A stretch of DNA of 64,000 bases from Billgrantia campisalis. Lineage in GTDB: Bacteria; Pseudomonadota; Gammaproteobacteria; Pseudomonadales; Halomonadaceae. Of the stretch, positions 48,990 to 59,295 are shown one piece after another; the stretch's first letter is position 1, and the number at the start of each line of letters is the position of its first letter. Where the stretch lies: positions 1 to 64,000 of the forward strand of contig NZ_JABFUC010000015.1 in the NCBI RefSeq assembly GCF_022341425.1, read 5' to 3'. A program made the translations under genes and the position numbers. Under the pieces are notes generated by a model. It searched no databases. It was not told where the DNA came from and was given only the letters and a program-made list of their open reading frames with translations.

Positions 48990-50641
48990 CCCAGAATGAC
49001 ATCGTCCAGAAGTTGTGGAGCCTCTGCGACGTGCTGCGCGACGACGGCATCAACTACTCCGACTACGTCACCGAGCTGGTGCTGCTGCTGTTCATCAAGA
49101 TGGAGTACGAGAACACCCAGGCCGGGCTGCTCAACGCTCATGCCTTGCCGGAATGGGCTCGCTGGCCGCAGCTGACGAGCCGCTCCGGGCTTGCACTGCT
49201 CAACTACTACAGGCAGATGCTGCTGGACCTCACCAAGAGCGATGACCCACTGATCGCCGCCATCTATGCCGACGCCCAGACTCGTCTGCGCGAGCCGCGC
49301 CACCTGGAGCAGTTGATCCGCGATCTCGATAGGATCGACTGGTTCAGCGCCCAGCGCGACGGCCTGGGCGATCTCTACGAGGGCCTGTTGGAGAAGAACG
49401 CCAACGAGACCAAGTCCGGCGCCGGCCAGTATTTCACACCCCGCGCGCTGATCAACGCCATGGTGCGCTGTATTCGCCCCAGGCCGCGTGAAATCATCCA
49501 GGACCCCGCCGCCGGTACCGCGGGCTTCTTGATCGCCGCCGATGCCTACATCAAGCAGCAGACCGACGAACTCTTCGATCTCGATACCAAGGCCCAGGCC
49601 TTCCAGAGACTCAAGGCCTTCACCGGCATCGAGCTCGTTCCCGGCACCCGCCGCCTGGCGTTGATGAACTGCCTGCTGCACGGCATGGAGGGTGACGACG
49701 AGGGCGTGGTGCACCTGGGCAACGCCCTGGGCGAGGCCGGCAAGGCGCTGCCCCGCGCCGACGTGGTGCTTGCCAATCCGCCCTTCGGCACCGCCAAGGG
49801 CGGCGAGGCCAGCATCACCCGCGACGATCTCACCTACCGCACCAGCAACAAGCAGCTGGCTTTCCTGCAGCATATTTACCGCGGACTCAAGCCCGGCGGC
49901 CGCGCCGCCGTGGTGCTACCCGACAACGTGCTGTTCGAGGCCGGTGTGGGCACTGAGATCCGCCGCGACCTGATGGAAAAGTGCCACCTGCACACCCTGC
50001 TGCGCCTGCCCACCGGTATCTTCTATGCTCAGGGCGTGAAGACCAACGTGCTGTTCTTCACCTGCGGCACCGCCGAGAATCCGAACCAGGACGAGGGCTG
50101 CACCGATAGCGTCTGGGTCTACGACCTGCGCACCAATATGCCGAGCTTCGGCAAGCGCACCCCCTTTACCGAGGCCCACCTGGCCCCCTTCGAACAGTGC
50201 TACAACCCGGCGGGCAGCGACGCCCTGGCCGAGCAGCTCGCCGCCCGTAAAGAGGGTGAGTGGAGCTTCGGTGCCGAGCAGATCGAAACCGACCGCGCCG
50301 CCGCTGCCGATGATGCCAACGCTGGGGTGGCCGTCGTTATGGAAAAGCGGCTGCAGACCTCCCGCTGGCGCCGATTCAGCCGCGAGTGGATACGCGATAC
50401 CAAGGGCGACTCCCTTGATATCACTTGGCTCAAGGACGCCGACAGCCTGGCCGCCGAGAACCTGCCCGAGCCCGATGTGCTCGCCGCCGAGGCGATGAGC
50501 GAGCTGACCGAAGCCCTGCGCGAACTCGACGGCTTGATGGCCGCCCTCGGCAGCCAGGACGAAGCCGCCGCCCAGAAGCGGTTGCTGGCCGAGGCGTTGG
50601 GGCTGGAAGATGACGCTGGTAACGATGAGGTGAGGGCATGA
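48986..50641 (+). CDS. hsdM: Type I restriction-modification, methyltransferase subunit HsdM
   Basis: A 551-residue N6-adenine DNA methyltransferase subunit. An N-terminal helical domain (about 5-140) precedes the methylase domain with the AdoMet-binding DPAAGTAGF from Asp173 and the catalytic NPPF from Asn264. With HsdS it methylates the recognition site, and with HsdR it forms the restriction complex. It overlaps fic and hsdS by four bases each, so the three are tightly coupled. Confidence 0.95.
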   Translation: MTQNDIVQKLWSLCDVLRDDGINYSDYVTELVLLLFIKMEYENTQAGLLNAHALPEWARWPQLTSRSGLALLNYYRQMLLDLTKSDDPLIAAIYADAQTRLREPRHLEQLIRDLDRIDWFSAQRDGLGDLYEGLLEKNANETKSGAGQYFTPRALINAMVRCIRPRPREIIQDPAAGTAGFLIAADAYIKQQTDELFDLDTKAQAFQRLKAFTGIELVPGTRRLALMNCLLHGMEGDDEGVVHLGNALGEAGKALPRADVVLANPPFGTAKGGEASITRDDLTYRTSNKQLAFLQHIYRGLKPGGRAAVVLPDNVLFEAGVGTEIRRDLMEKCHLHTLLRLPTGIFYAQGVKTNVLFFTCGTAENPNQDEGCTDSVWVYDLRTNMPSFGKRTPFTEAHLAPFEQCYNPAGSDALAEQLAARKEGEWSFGAEQIETDRAAAADDANAGVAVVMEKRLQTSRWRRFSREWIRDTKGDSLDITWLKDADSLAAENLPEPDVLAAEAMSELTEALRELDGLMAALGSQDEAAAQKRLLAEALGLEDDAGNDEVRA

Positions 50642-51957
50642 GCGAGCGGGTATTGCCGGAGGGGTGGATAAAACTTCCCTTTTTGGAGACTTGCCAGCAG
50701 GTTTCTGTCACTGGTAAGAAATTGAAAGCATCTGCATATCAGGATGATGGTCAGTACAGAGTGGTTGACCAAGGCCAAGAAGCGGTTTCAGGCTTTAGCG
50801 ATAATGAAGCAATGGTTGTCGATGTAGATGCTCCTGTCATAGTTTTTGGTGACCATACTAGAATTGTTAAATGGGTACCATGGAGCTTTGTGCCTGGGGC
50901 GGATGGAATAAAAGTTCTCTCGCCATTTGAGGGCTTGTATCCTAGGTTTTTTTATTACCAGCTGTCAGCAATAGAGCTTCCCGACAAAGGGTACTCTAGG
51001 CACTTTAAATTTCTCAAAGAGTGTGATGTGCTGCTTCCGCCATTGTCAGAGCAGAAAGTCATCGCCGATAAGCTGGATGAGTTGCTGGCTCAGGCCAATA
51101 ATCTGAAATCCCGCCTGGAGGCCATTCCCGCTATCCTCAAGCGGTTTCGGCAGTCCGTGCTGGCGGCGGCGGTGAGTGGCGATCTTTATAGTTTCGATGA
51201 CGCTGAGTATTGGCAGGATGCGAGTATTGGTGACTTGGCATCTTTGGTTACCAGTGGGTCTCGAGGATGGTCGAAATATTATGCAAGCTGCGGAGACATT
51301 TTTGTAAGGGCTCAGAATATAAAAAATGACATTCTCGATCTTGAGGATGTGGCTTATGTGGTGCTTCCTGAAAAGGCCGAGGGAACTCGTACCAAAATTG
51401 AAGACGGTGACTTTCTGATAACCATAACTGGGGCAAACGTAACGAAGTGTGCTTCAGTGAGTGGAAATATTGGCGCTGCGTTTGTAAGCCAGCATGTTGG
51501 TTTGGTCAGGTGGAAAGATAGAAGTGTTGCACCTTATCTTGAGCTATTTCTCAAAGCAGAGAGTCATGGAAGAAAACAGCTTTTGGATATGGCCTATGGT
51601 GGGGGAAAACCTGGGTTGAATCTCAAGAATATCCGCGACGTCTCTTTAAGGTTGCCTAGTGTCGAAGAGCAAAAAGAAATCGTCCGTCGTGTCGACCAGT
51701 TCTTCGCCTTTGCCGACCAGATCGAGCAGCAGGTCAAGAACGCCCAGACCTGCGTCAACAAGCTGACCCAGTCCATCCTCGCCAAGGCCTTCCGCGGCGA
51801 ACTCACCGCCGAATGGCGCGCTGCCAATCCCGAGTTGATCAGTGGAGAGCTCTCGGCCAGGGCGCTACTGGAACGGATCAAGGCTGAGAAGGCCAAGCAG
51901 AAGCCGGCGGGGAAGGGGCGTGGTAGAAAACCTAGGCAAGCAAGTGTGACGGTATAG
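50638..51957 (+). CDS. hsdS: Type I restriction-modification, specificity subunit HsdS
   Basis: A 439-residue subunit with two target-recognition domains (about 1-135 and 185-335), separated and followed by conserved helical spacers (LPPLSEQKVIADKLDELLAQ near 137, VEEQKEIVRRVDQFFAFADQ near 343) that bind HsdM. The target-recognition parts are clearly AT-richer than the surrounding genes and the spacers, which is typical of exchange of recognition domains. The site recognised cannot be read from sequence. Confidence 0.93.
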   Translation: MSERVLPEGWIKLPFLETCQQVSVTGKKLKASAYQDDGQYRVVDQGQEAVSGFSDNEAMVVDVDAPVIVFGDHTRIVKWVPWSFVPGADGIKVLSPFEGLYPRFFYYQLSAIELPDKGYSRHFKFLKECDVLLPPLSEQKVIADKLDELLAQANNLKSRLEAIPAILKRFRQSVLAAAVSGDLYSFDDAEYWQDASIGDLASLVTSGSRGWSKYYASCGDIFVRAQNIKNDILDLEDVAYVVLPEKAEGTRTKIEDGDFLITITGANVTKCASVSGNIGAAFVSQHVGLVRWKDRSVAPYLELFLKAESHGRKQLLDMAYGGGKPGLNLKNIRDVSLRLPSVEEQKEIVRRVDQFFAFADQIEQQVKNAQTCVNKLTQSILAKAFRGELTAEWRAANPELISGELSARALLERIKAEKAKQKPAGKGRGRKPRQASVTV

Positions 51958-52029
51958 AAAAAGTCGAGGCTGGATGCGATAAGCATAGAGCATAATCTAT
52001 CAGATGACGCATAAACCAAGGGGGCGGTG

Positions 52030-52980
52030 ATGGCTGATTTCGGAGAGCTGAAGAGGAAAGGCTTGAGGGAAATATGGCAGCATGAGGCCACCGCCTTTAC
52101 GCCTTGGCTGGCAAGGAATATAGACGCTTTGGGTGATGCGCTGGGGATGGAGTTGGAGCTGGCGGGGGAAGAGGTCGCGGTGGGTGATTTTTCGCTGGAC
52201 CTTTTGGCCAATGACCTTGGGACAGGTGGCAAGGTGATCATTGAGAACCAGCTGACGCCTTCGGATCATGATCACTTGGGTAAGCTCATCACTTATGCAG
52301 CAGGTTTTGGAGCAGAAAAGGTCATTTGGCTTGCTGAAACTCTTCGTGAGGAGCATCGTCAGGCGCTGGAGTGGCTCAATCAGCGAACTGATGAGGAGAC
52401 TCAGTTCTTTGCTGTTACCGTTGAGGTGTTGCAGATAGATAACTCAAGGCCTGCCTATGATTTTAAAGCTCTGGTGTTGCCTAATGAGTGGCAAAAGACC
52501 GCCAAGCGGAGGAGAAACGCTCCGAGTAGTGATAAAGGTGATAGGTATCGCGAGTTCTACCAGCGCTTGATTGATGAGCTGAGGGAAAAGCATTATTTTA
52601 CCGGAGCTCGCATTGGGCAGCCGCAAAATTGGTACTCCTTTTCGTCAGGCCACACGGGGATTCGCTATGGGCTTGTCTTTACCCAGGGCAACAAGGTGAG
52701 AGTGGAGCTCTATATTGATCTTGGGGATGTCGAGAAAAATCAACGGGTCTTCGACTATCTGGAGCAGAGAAAGCCTGAAGTTGAAAATGATTACGGTGCT
52801 CCGCTTTCTTGGGAGAAGATGGATAATCGGCGTGCTTCAAGGATCGCCATTTATTGTGAAGGGTCGATCCAGGATGACGGTGAAACTCTGGATGATATCC
52901 GCGAGTGGTCCGTGGAAGAGTTGCTCAGGATGAAGCGGGTTTTTTCCGAAAGAGTCAGATCGGCTGTTCGCCTGCTGTAA
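52030..52980 (+). CDS. DUF4268 protein, predicted PD-(D/E)XK-like nuclease fold
   Basis: A 316-residue protein. The N-terminal half matches the nuclease-like core common to this group: DFSLDLLANDLGTGGKVIIE then NQLTPSDHDHLGKLITYAAG, in which Asp and Glu-Asn-Gln stand where PD-(D/E)XK enzymes have D...ExK. The C-terminal half is the DUF4268 domain (YREFYQRLIDELREKHYF, YSFSSGHTGIRYGL). Such genes are often next to restriction systems. Here it follows hsdS by 72 bases on the same strand. Whether it cuts DNA is not known. It is AT-richer than the housekeeping genes of the window. An upstream in-frame GTG at 52027 is possible but the ATG at 52030 is preferred. Confidence 0.8.
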   Translation: MADFGELKRKGLREIWQHEATAFTPWLARNIDALGDALGMELELAGEEVAVGDFSLDLLANDLGTGGKVIIENQLTPSDHDHLGKLITYAAGFGAEKVIWLAETLREEHRQALEWLNQRTDEETQFFAVTVEVLQIDNSRPAYDFKALVLPNEWQKTAKRRRNAPSSDKGDRYREFYQRLIDELREKHYFTGARIGQPQNWYSFSSGHTGIRYGLVFTQGNKVRVELYIDLGDVEKNQRVFDYLEQRKPEVENDYGAPLSWEKMDNRRASRIAIYCEGSIQDDGETLDDIREWSVEELLRMKRVFSERVRSAVRLL

Positions 52981-53006
52981 TCAGCGCGAAAGCTTTGGAG
53001 AGAGCC

Positions 53007-53096
53007 ATGCCCAATCGCTCCGCCCTGCTGCTCCACTACAAACTGCCCGTGGTGCAGAGGATCTACGACGCCGCTCCCAGCCGAGTAGTAGGGTAA
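53007..53096 (+). CDS. Possible 29-residue peptide or truncated gene after the DUF4268 gene
   Basis: An ATG at 53007 with GGAG six bases ahead opens a short frame beginning MPNRSALLLHYKLPVVQRIY and ending at a TAA. The good ribosome site suggests it was, or is, translated. The sequence resembles nothing I recognise and may be the start of a gene whose remainder was deleted at the edge of the restriction island. Confidence 0.3.
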   Translation: MPNRSALLLHYKLPVVQRIYDAAPSRVVG

Positions 53097-53121
53097 TAAC
53101 CGCTGAAGAGGCCGATCGCGA

Positions 53122-53154
53122 CCGCACCGTCTACCGATCATCGTGTCGGTGCGG
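53122..53154 (-). terminator. Hairpin after the glutamine amidotransferase gene
   Basis: CCGCACCG and CGGTGCGG form an 8-bp stem three bases beyond the amidotransferase stop at 53157. It may serve as a terminator for genes converging from both sides. No T-run follows. Confidence 0.4.
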
Positions 53155-53156
53155 CG

Positions 53157-53891
53157 TCAGCGGTGGGGCGTCGTCTCTAGCCAGGCGGCCACCCGCTTGG
53201 CGAAGGTCGCCAGCAGCGAGCCGGCCTCGGGGGTGGCGGCCACGCCTTCGATCAGGGCCTCCGGGTCCTGGCCCTGGTCGCGCAGAGCGTCGACCTGGCG
53301 GGCCAGGTAGGCGCGCATGACCGGGGCGGTGAACTCCGGGTGGAACTGTACGCTCCACTGGCGCGGGCCGTAGCGCAGCGCCTGGTGAGCGTCGTGGGCG
53401 TTGCGGGCCAGGACCACGGCGTCCGCCGGGGCCTGGAGCACCGACTGGGCGTGGGTCAACTGGGCCGGGAAGCGCTCAGGCAGCGCGCCGAGCAGGGCGT
53501 CTTCGCGGCCGGCCTCGGTCAGCGTCACCGGGTGGGTGCCGGACTCCCGGCGGGCGGGGTGAAAGTCGCTCATCCCGCCGTAAGCCGCCGCCATCAGCTG
53601 ATGGCCGTAGCACACCCCCAGCATCGGCAGGTTGCGTTCCCGGGCCTCGATCAGCCAGGGCTTGAGCGCCTCGCTCCACGGCTCGGCATGGCTGACCATG
53701 CTGTGGGAGCCGGTGATATAGAGGCCGTCGATCTCGGCCAGGTCGGGCAGCGGTTCGCGCCGGGCGTCGAATACCCTCGCCGCGAACCCGGCGCCGGCCA
53801 GGGCCTGTTGGAACAGCGCCTCGAAGTCGCCGTGGGTCTCCACCACCTCGGGGAAGGCGTCGCCGGTCTTGACGATCAGTAGTCGGGGCAT
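53157..53891 (-). CDS. Class I glutamine amidotransferase-like protein
   Basis: A 244-residue stand-alone class I glutamine amidotransferase domain related to GuaA-type GATases. The nucleophile Cys lies in LGVCYGHQLMA and the His-Glu pair in QFHPEFTAPV. The start at 53891 (MPRLLIVKTGDAFPEV) has AGGAAGAG ahead. It could act as a gamma-glutamyl hydrolase or as an amidotransferase with an unknown partner; no synthetase gene is adjacent. The argE-like gene lies 34 bases upstream on the same strand. Confidence 0.87.
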   Translation of the reverse strand: MPRLLIVKTGDAFPEVVETHGDFEALFQQALAGAGFAARVFDARREPLPDLAEIDGLYITGSHSMVSHAEPWSEALKPWLIEARERNLPMLGVCYGHQLMAAAYGGMSDFHPARRESGTHPVTLTEAGREDALLGALPERFPAQLTHAQSVLQAPADAVVLARNAHDAHQALRYGPRQWSVQFHPEFTAPVMRAYLARQVDALRDQGQDPEALIEGVAATPEAGSLLATFAKRVAAWLETTPHR

Positions 53892-53925
53892 GGGGATATT
53901 CTCTTCCTGGATCACGGTGCCTGTG

Positions 53926-55083
53926 TCACCCGGTGCGGCACAGCCGCTCGCCCAGCGCGGCCATGAAGCGGACTCCGGCCTCGAGCTGCTCGCGCTCGAT
54001 GTATTCGTCGGGCTGGTGGGCCTGGGCGATGCTGCCCGGACCGCAGATCACCGTGGGCAGCCCCTGGCGCTGGAACTGGCCGGCCTCGGTGGCGTAGGCC
54101 ACCGCGCCCGAGGGGCGCTCGCCGAGCAGGTCGCGGCACAGCGCGAGCACCTCGGCGTTATTGTCGTCGGCCAGCGCGGGCACGGTGTCGTTGAGCGCCT
54201 CGGTGACGATGGAGGCCTCGGGTGCGCGCCGGCGCATCTCGGTTTCCAACGCCTGGGCGTAGGCATCGACCCGGCCGATCAGCTCCTCGAAGCGGTCGCT
54301 GGGCAGGTGGCGGATCTCCCACTCGAAGGTGCACTCCCGGGCCATGATGTTGATGGCCGTGCCGCCGCTGATCTTGCCCACGTGCAGGCTCGAATGCACC
54401 ACGTTGAAGGCCTCGTCGACGCGCCCCTCGGCCTGGAGTTCGGCCATGACGTCTTCGATCTTCGTCACCAGCCGGGCGGCCACGTGGATCGCCGAGACCC
54501 CCTGGTTGACCTGGCTGGAGTGGCTGGCGCGGCCGGTGACGGTGGTGCGCAGGTTGGTGGCGCCCTTGTGGGCCACCACTGGGTGCATGAGCGTCGGCTC
54601 GCCGACGATCACCGCCGCGGGGCGCGGATGCTCGGCCATCAACTTCTCGATCATGCGCGGCGCGCCGATGCAGCCGACTTCCTCGTCGTAGGAGAGCGCC
54701 AGCCAGATGGGCTTGTTCAACTCAAGGGTCACCCAGCGCGGCAGCTCGGCCAGGGCGCAGGCGATGAAGCCCTTCATGTCGCAGCTGCCGCGGCCGTAGA
54801 GACGGCCGTCGCCCTTGTCGACCAGGCTGAAAGGGTCAGTGGACCAGGGCTGGCCATCCACCGGGACCACGTCGGTATGCCCGGAGAGCACCACGCCGCC
54901 CGCCACGTCCGGGCCGATGCGTGCCAGCAGGTTGGCCTTTTTGCCGTCGTCGCTCTCCACCCGCCAGTGGGGAACGCCGTGCTCATCGAGCAGGCCCTCC
55001 ACGAAGGCGATCAGATCCAGGTTGGAATCCCGGGAGACGGTGGCAAAGCCCACCAGGCGGTCGAGCATCTCGGCGGCGGTCAT
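53926..55083 (-). CDS. argE: N-acetylornithine deacetylase (ArgE, M20 family)
   Basis: A 385-residue zinc amidohydrolase of the M20/ArgE-DapE family. It shows the metal-binding SGHTDVVPVDGQPW, RGSCDMKGF and the catalytic Glu pair in YDEEVGCIGAPR, then a dimerisation domain with EWEIRHLP. ArgE removes acetate from N-acetylornithine in arginine synthesis. Many bacteria of this group instead use ArgJ, so a paralogous role in amino-acid deacylation remains possible. Confidence 0.85.
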   Translation of the reverse strand: MTAAEMLDRLVGFATVSRDSNLDLIAFVEGLLDEHGVPHWRVESDDGKKANLLARIGPDVAGGVVLSGHTDVVPVDGQPWSTDPFSLVDKGDGRLYGRGSCDMKGFIACALAELPRWVTLELNKPIWLALSYDEEVGCIGAPRMIEKLMAEHPRPAAVIVGEPTLMHPVVAHKGATNLRTTVTGRASHSSQVNQGVSAIHVAARLVTKIEDVMAELQAEGRVDEAFNVVHSSLHVGKISGGTAINIMARECTFEWEIRHLPSDRFEELIGRVDAYAQALETEMRRRAPEASIVTEALNDTVPALADDNNAEVLALCRDLLGERPSGAVAYATEAGQFQRQGLPTVICGPGSIAQAHQPDEYIEREQLEAGVRFMAALGERLCRTG

Positions 55084-55247
55084 GGCGCGCTCCTTGTGAA
55101 CGGTGAGGGAAGCCTACCACGGCTGCCGGGCGGGCCGAAGAGGGACGGGGCGGGGGCTAACACACCGGGCCGGGGAGAACGCAGCCCCGGCGCTCTCGGT
55201 CCAAACTAGGAGGGCAAGGCCCACTCGTAGACTAGGGAGATACGTCC

Positions 55248-55607
55248 ATGAGCTATGTCGATGGCTTCATTATTCCGGTACCGCTCGAGCGGCTGGATGA
55301 CTATCTGCGCTTCACGCGCCATGCCGGCGAGGTATGGAAGGAGTACGGTGCCCTGGAGTACGTCGAGTGCGTGGCCGATGATCTCAAGTCGGGAGAGGAC
55401 GCTTCCTTCGCGCAGAGCGTCAGGCTCGAACCCGGTGAAACGGTGATCTTCGCCTGGGTGCGCTACGCTTCTCGGCAGGAGCGCGACCGTATCCTGGCGC
55501 AGGTGATGGATGATCCGCGGCTGGCCGACACGCTGGACCGGGCGAATCTGCCCTTCGATGCCAGGCGGCTATTCTGGGGCGGCTTTCGGGAACGCATTCG
55601 GCTGTGA
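55248..55607 (+). CDS. DUF1428 family protein (YbaA-like)
   Basis: A 119-residue protein of the DUF1428/YbaA family, a dimeric alpha-beta-barrel-like fold of unknown function. It matches from MSYVDGFIIPVPLERLDDYL to FDARRLFWGGF, with the typical ADDLKSG segment in the middle. It stands alone before katG. Confidence 0.9.
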   Translation: MSYVDGFIIPVPLERLDDYLRFTRHAGEVWKEYGALEYVECVADDLKSGEDASFAQSVRLEPGETVIFAWVRYASRQERDRILAQVMDDPRLADTLDRANLPFDARRLFWGGFRERIRL

Positions 55608-55628
55608 GGCCTCCATAAGATTACATTC

Positions 55629-55665
55629 ATAAAATCAGGCTATCGCTTCGGTGAGGAAAAATAAC
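55629..55665 (+). promoter_or_regulatory. Weak OxyR-like half site upstream of katG
   Basis: ATAA-N7-CTAT at 55629-55643 fits the first two tetranucleotides of an OxyR site (ATAG-N7-CTAT). The next two positions (GTGA and TAAC) match poorly. It lies about 120-155 bases before katG, whose homologues are often OxyR-controlled. Confidence 0.25.
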
Positions 55666-55768
55666 TCCATCCCAGGGTGTGCAGTTGCTATACCTTGGCT
55701 CAACCACTCGCGACGTTACGACCGCTGCCGGGTGACAGGCAGCAACCATCAAGACGCCTAATCAGTGA

Positions 55769-57973
<2,205 letters not shown>

Positions 57974-58007
57974 TCGCTGCGTTCCATTGACCCGCCAAAA
58001 GAGCGTG

Positions 58008-58033
58008 CGAACGCCCCCGTTTGGGGGCGTTCG
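58008..58033 (+). terminator. Rho-independent terminator of katG
   Basis: CGAACGCCCCC and GGGGGCGTTCG form an 11-bp stem around a short loop, followed by TGTGTTTG, 35 bases after the katG stop. Confidence 0.85.
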
Positions 58034-58099
58034 TGTGTTTGGGTTGGCACAATCCCGATTACGCTCAGAGCGTAAGACGCTTCATGCATCCTTCTGGGT

Positions 58100-58424
58100 T
58101 CAGCCGAACCGTGCCGTCATGACGGGGTCGCACTCACCCGGGCGCCAGCCGCCCTGGCGGATCGCCGGGTAGCCGGCCACATCGGGATTGTAGAGGTAGA
58201 GCCAGGCGGGGCCCGACCCGAAACACCTCCACCTCGACCCCGTCGGAGGGCTCGGACTTGGCGCCCGGGTAGGGGCCCAGGTCGTAGAGGGTGGCGCCGG
58301 TCAGCCGGTCGCTGCCCAGGAAGTCGGCGCCCTCCAGCCAGTGGTGATTGCGCAGGCCACGCTTGAGCGTGCCGTAAACGGCGACCAGCGGTGTGCGGGC
58401 GACGGCAAGCACGGGGGTGTGCAT
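58100..58424 (-). pseudogene. Gamma-glutamylcyclotransferase-like (GGCT/AIG2) gene with internal deletion and frameshift
   Basis: From the ATG at 58424 (AGGAGG ahead) the protein starts as a normal GGCT with VAVYGTLKRGLRNHHWLEGA and runs to VEVEVFRV. The original C-terminus is found in a different frame as WLYLYNPDVAGYPAIRQGG and continues to a stop at 58100. The middle of the family fold, which carries the catalytic Glu (usually in a LDxLEG segment), is missing between them, and the frame shifts at the join near 58210-58220. As it stands the gene cannot make an active enzyme. Confidence 0.8.
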
Positions 58425-58658
58425 GGTGGCGGCCTCCTGGCGCTGCGGTGTGTGGCAATATTCTACCTTTTCGGCAGGGCTCGAAGCCACGCGGCCGGGC
58501 CGCGAACCCAGAGGGGAATGGCCGCGGTCATGGGATCGGATGTTGCCCGAACCTGGGGCTATCCTCGGCTGGTGCCGATGGCTAAGGTCCGTCGGGGTGA
58601 TGCTATGCTAGGTTGGTGATATGGGGGCATGGAGTGGATCGGTTGTATGGAGGCCACA

Positions 58659-58955
58659 ATGATTATCAGGAGGCTGGAAACTCTGCAGCTGCTCCAGCAG
58701 CGCTTGCCCGATATGGTGCGTGAGTTCGGTGTGCGTGATCTGGCTCTGTTTGGTTCCATGGCACGAGACGAGGCTGAAGCGGGCAGCGATGTCGATATCC
58801 TGGTGATCTTCGATGGCCCGGCCACGGCGGATCGTTATTTCGGGCTCCAATTTTACCTGGAGGATCTGCTGGGGCGCCCGGTAGATCTGGTGACCGACAA
58901 GGCGCTTCGACCCGAGCTCCGTCCTTATATCGAGAGTGAGGCCATGCATGTCTGA
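58659..58955 (+). CDS. mntA: MntA-type nucleotidyltransferase antitoxin
   Basis: A 98-residue minimal nucleotidyltransferase. The active-site signature GSMARDEAEAGSDVDILV has the GSxAR...SDxD form. Partners of HEPN toxins of this type add AMP groups to the toxin and so silence it. The ATG at 58659 has GGAGG five bases ahead; ATGs at 58629 and 58647 lack good sites. It overlaps the HEPN gene by eight bases. Confidence 0.87.
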   Translation: MIIRRLETLQLLQQRLPDMVREFGVRDLALFGSMARDEAEAGSDVDILVIFDGPATADRYFGLQFYLEDLLGRPVDLVTDKALRPELRPYIESEAMHV

Positions 58956-59295
58956 GCGGCGGCCCCGGCGCGAGTGGCGTTTCTACATCGACGACATGAT
59001 CGGCTTTGCCGAAAAAGTGTTGGCCTATACCGAGGGGCTGGAGCAGGAAGATTTCATCGCCCACGATCTGACTTATGATGCCACGCTGCGTAACCTTGAG
59101 CTGCTCGGGGAGGCAGCGACCCACATCCCCGATGCGGTCCGTTCAGCGAATCCCGAGATCCCCTGGCGGATGATTATCGCCACGCGAAATCGTCTGATTC
59201 ATGCCTACCTCGGCATCGATGATGATACCGTTTGGAGCATCATTCAGGATCATATCCCCGAACTGATAGAACGACTGAAATCTCTCACACGCTGA
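58948..59295 (+). CDS. hepT: HepT-type HEPN toxin (DUF86)
   Basis: A 115-residue HEPN-domain protein of the HepT/DUF86 family, a probable ribonuclease toxin. The catalytic R-x4-6-H motif is visible as RNRLIHAYLG, and the family helix LTYDATLRNLELLGEAATHI precedes it. The preceding mntA gene encodes its antitoxin. Its last 11 bases overlap the 3' end of sbcC on the other strand. Confidence 0.88.
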   Translation: MSERRPRREWRFYIDDMIGFAEKVLAYTEGLEQEDFIAHDLTYDATLRNLELLGEAATHIPDAVRSANPEIPWRMIIATRNRLIHAYLGIDDDTVWSIIQDHIPELIERLKSLTR

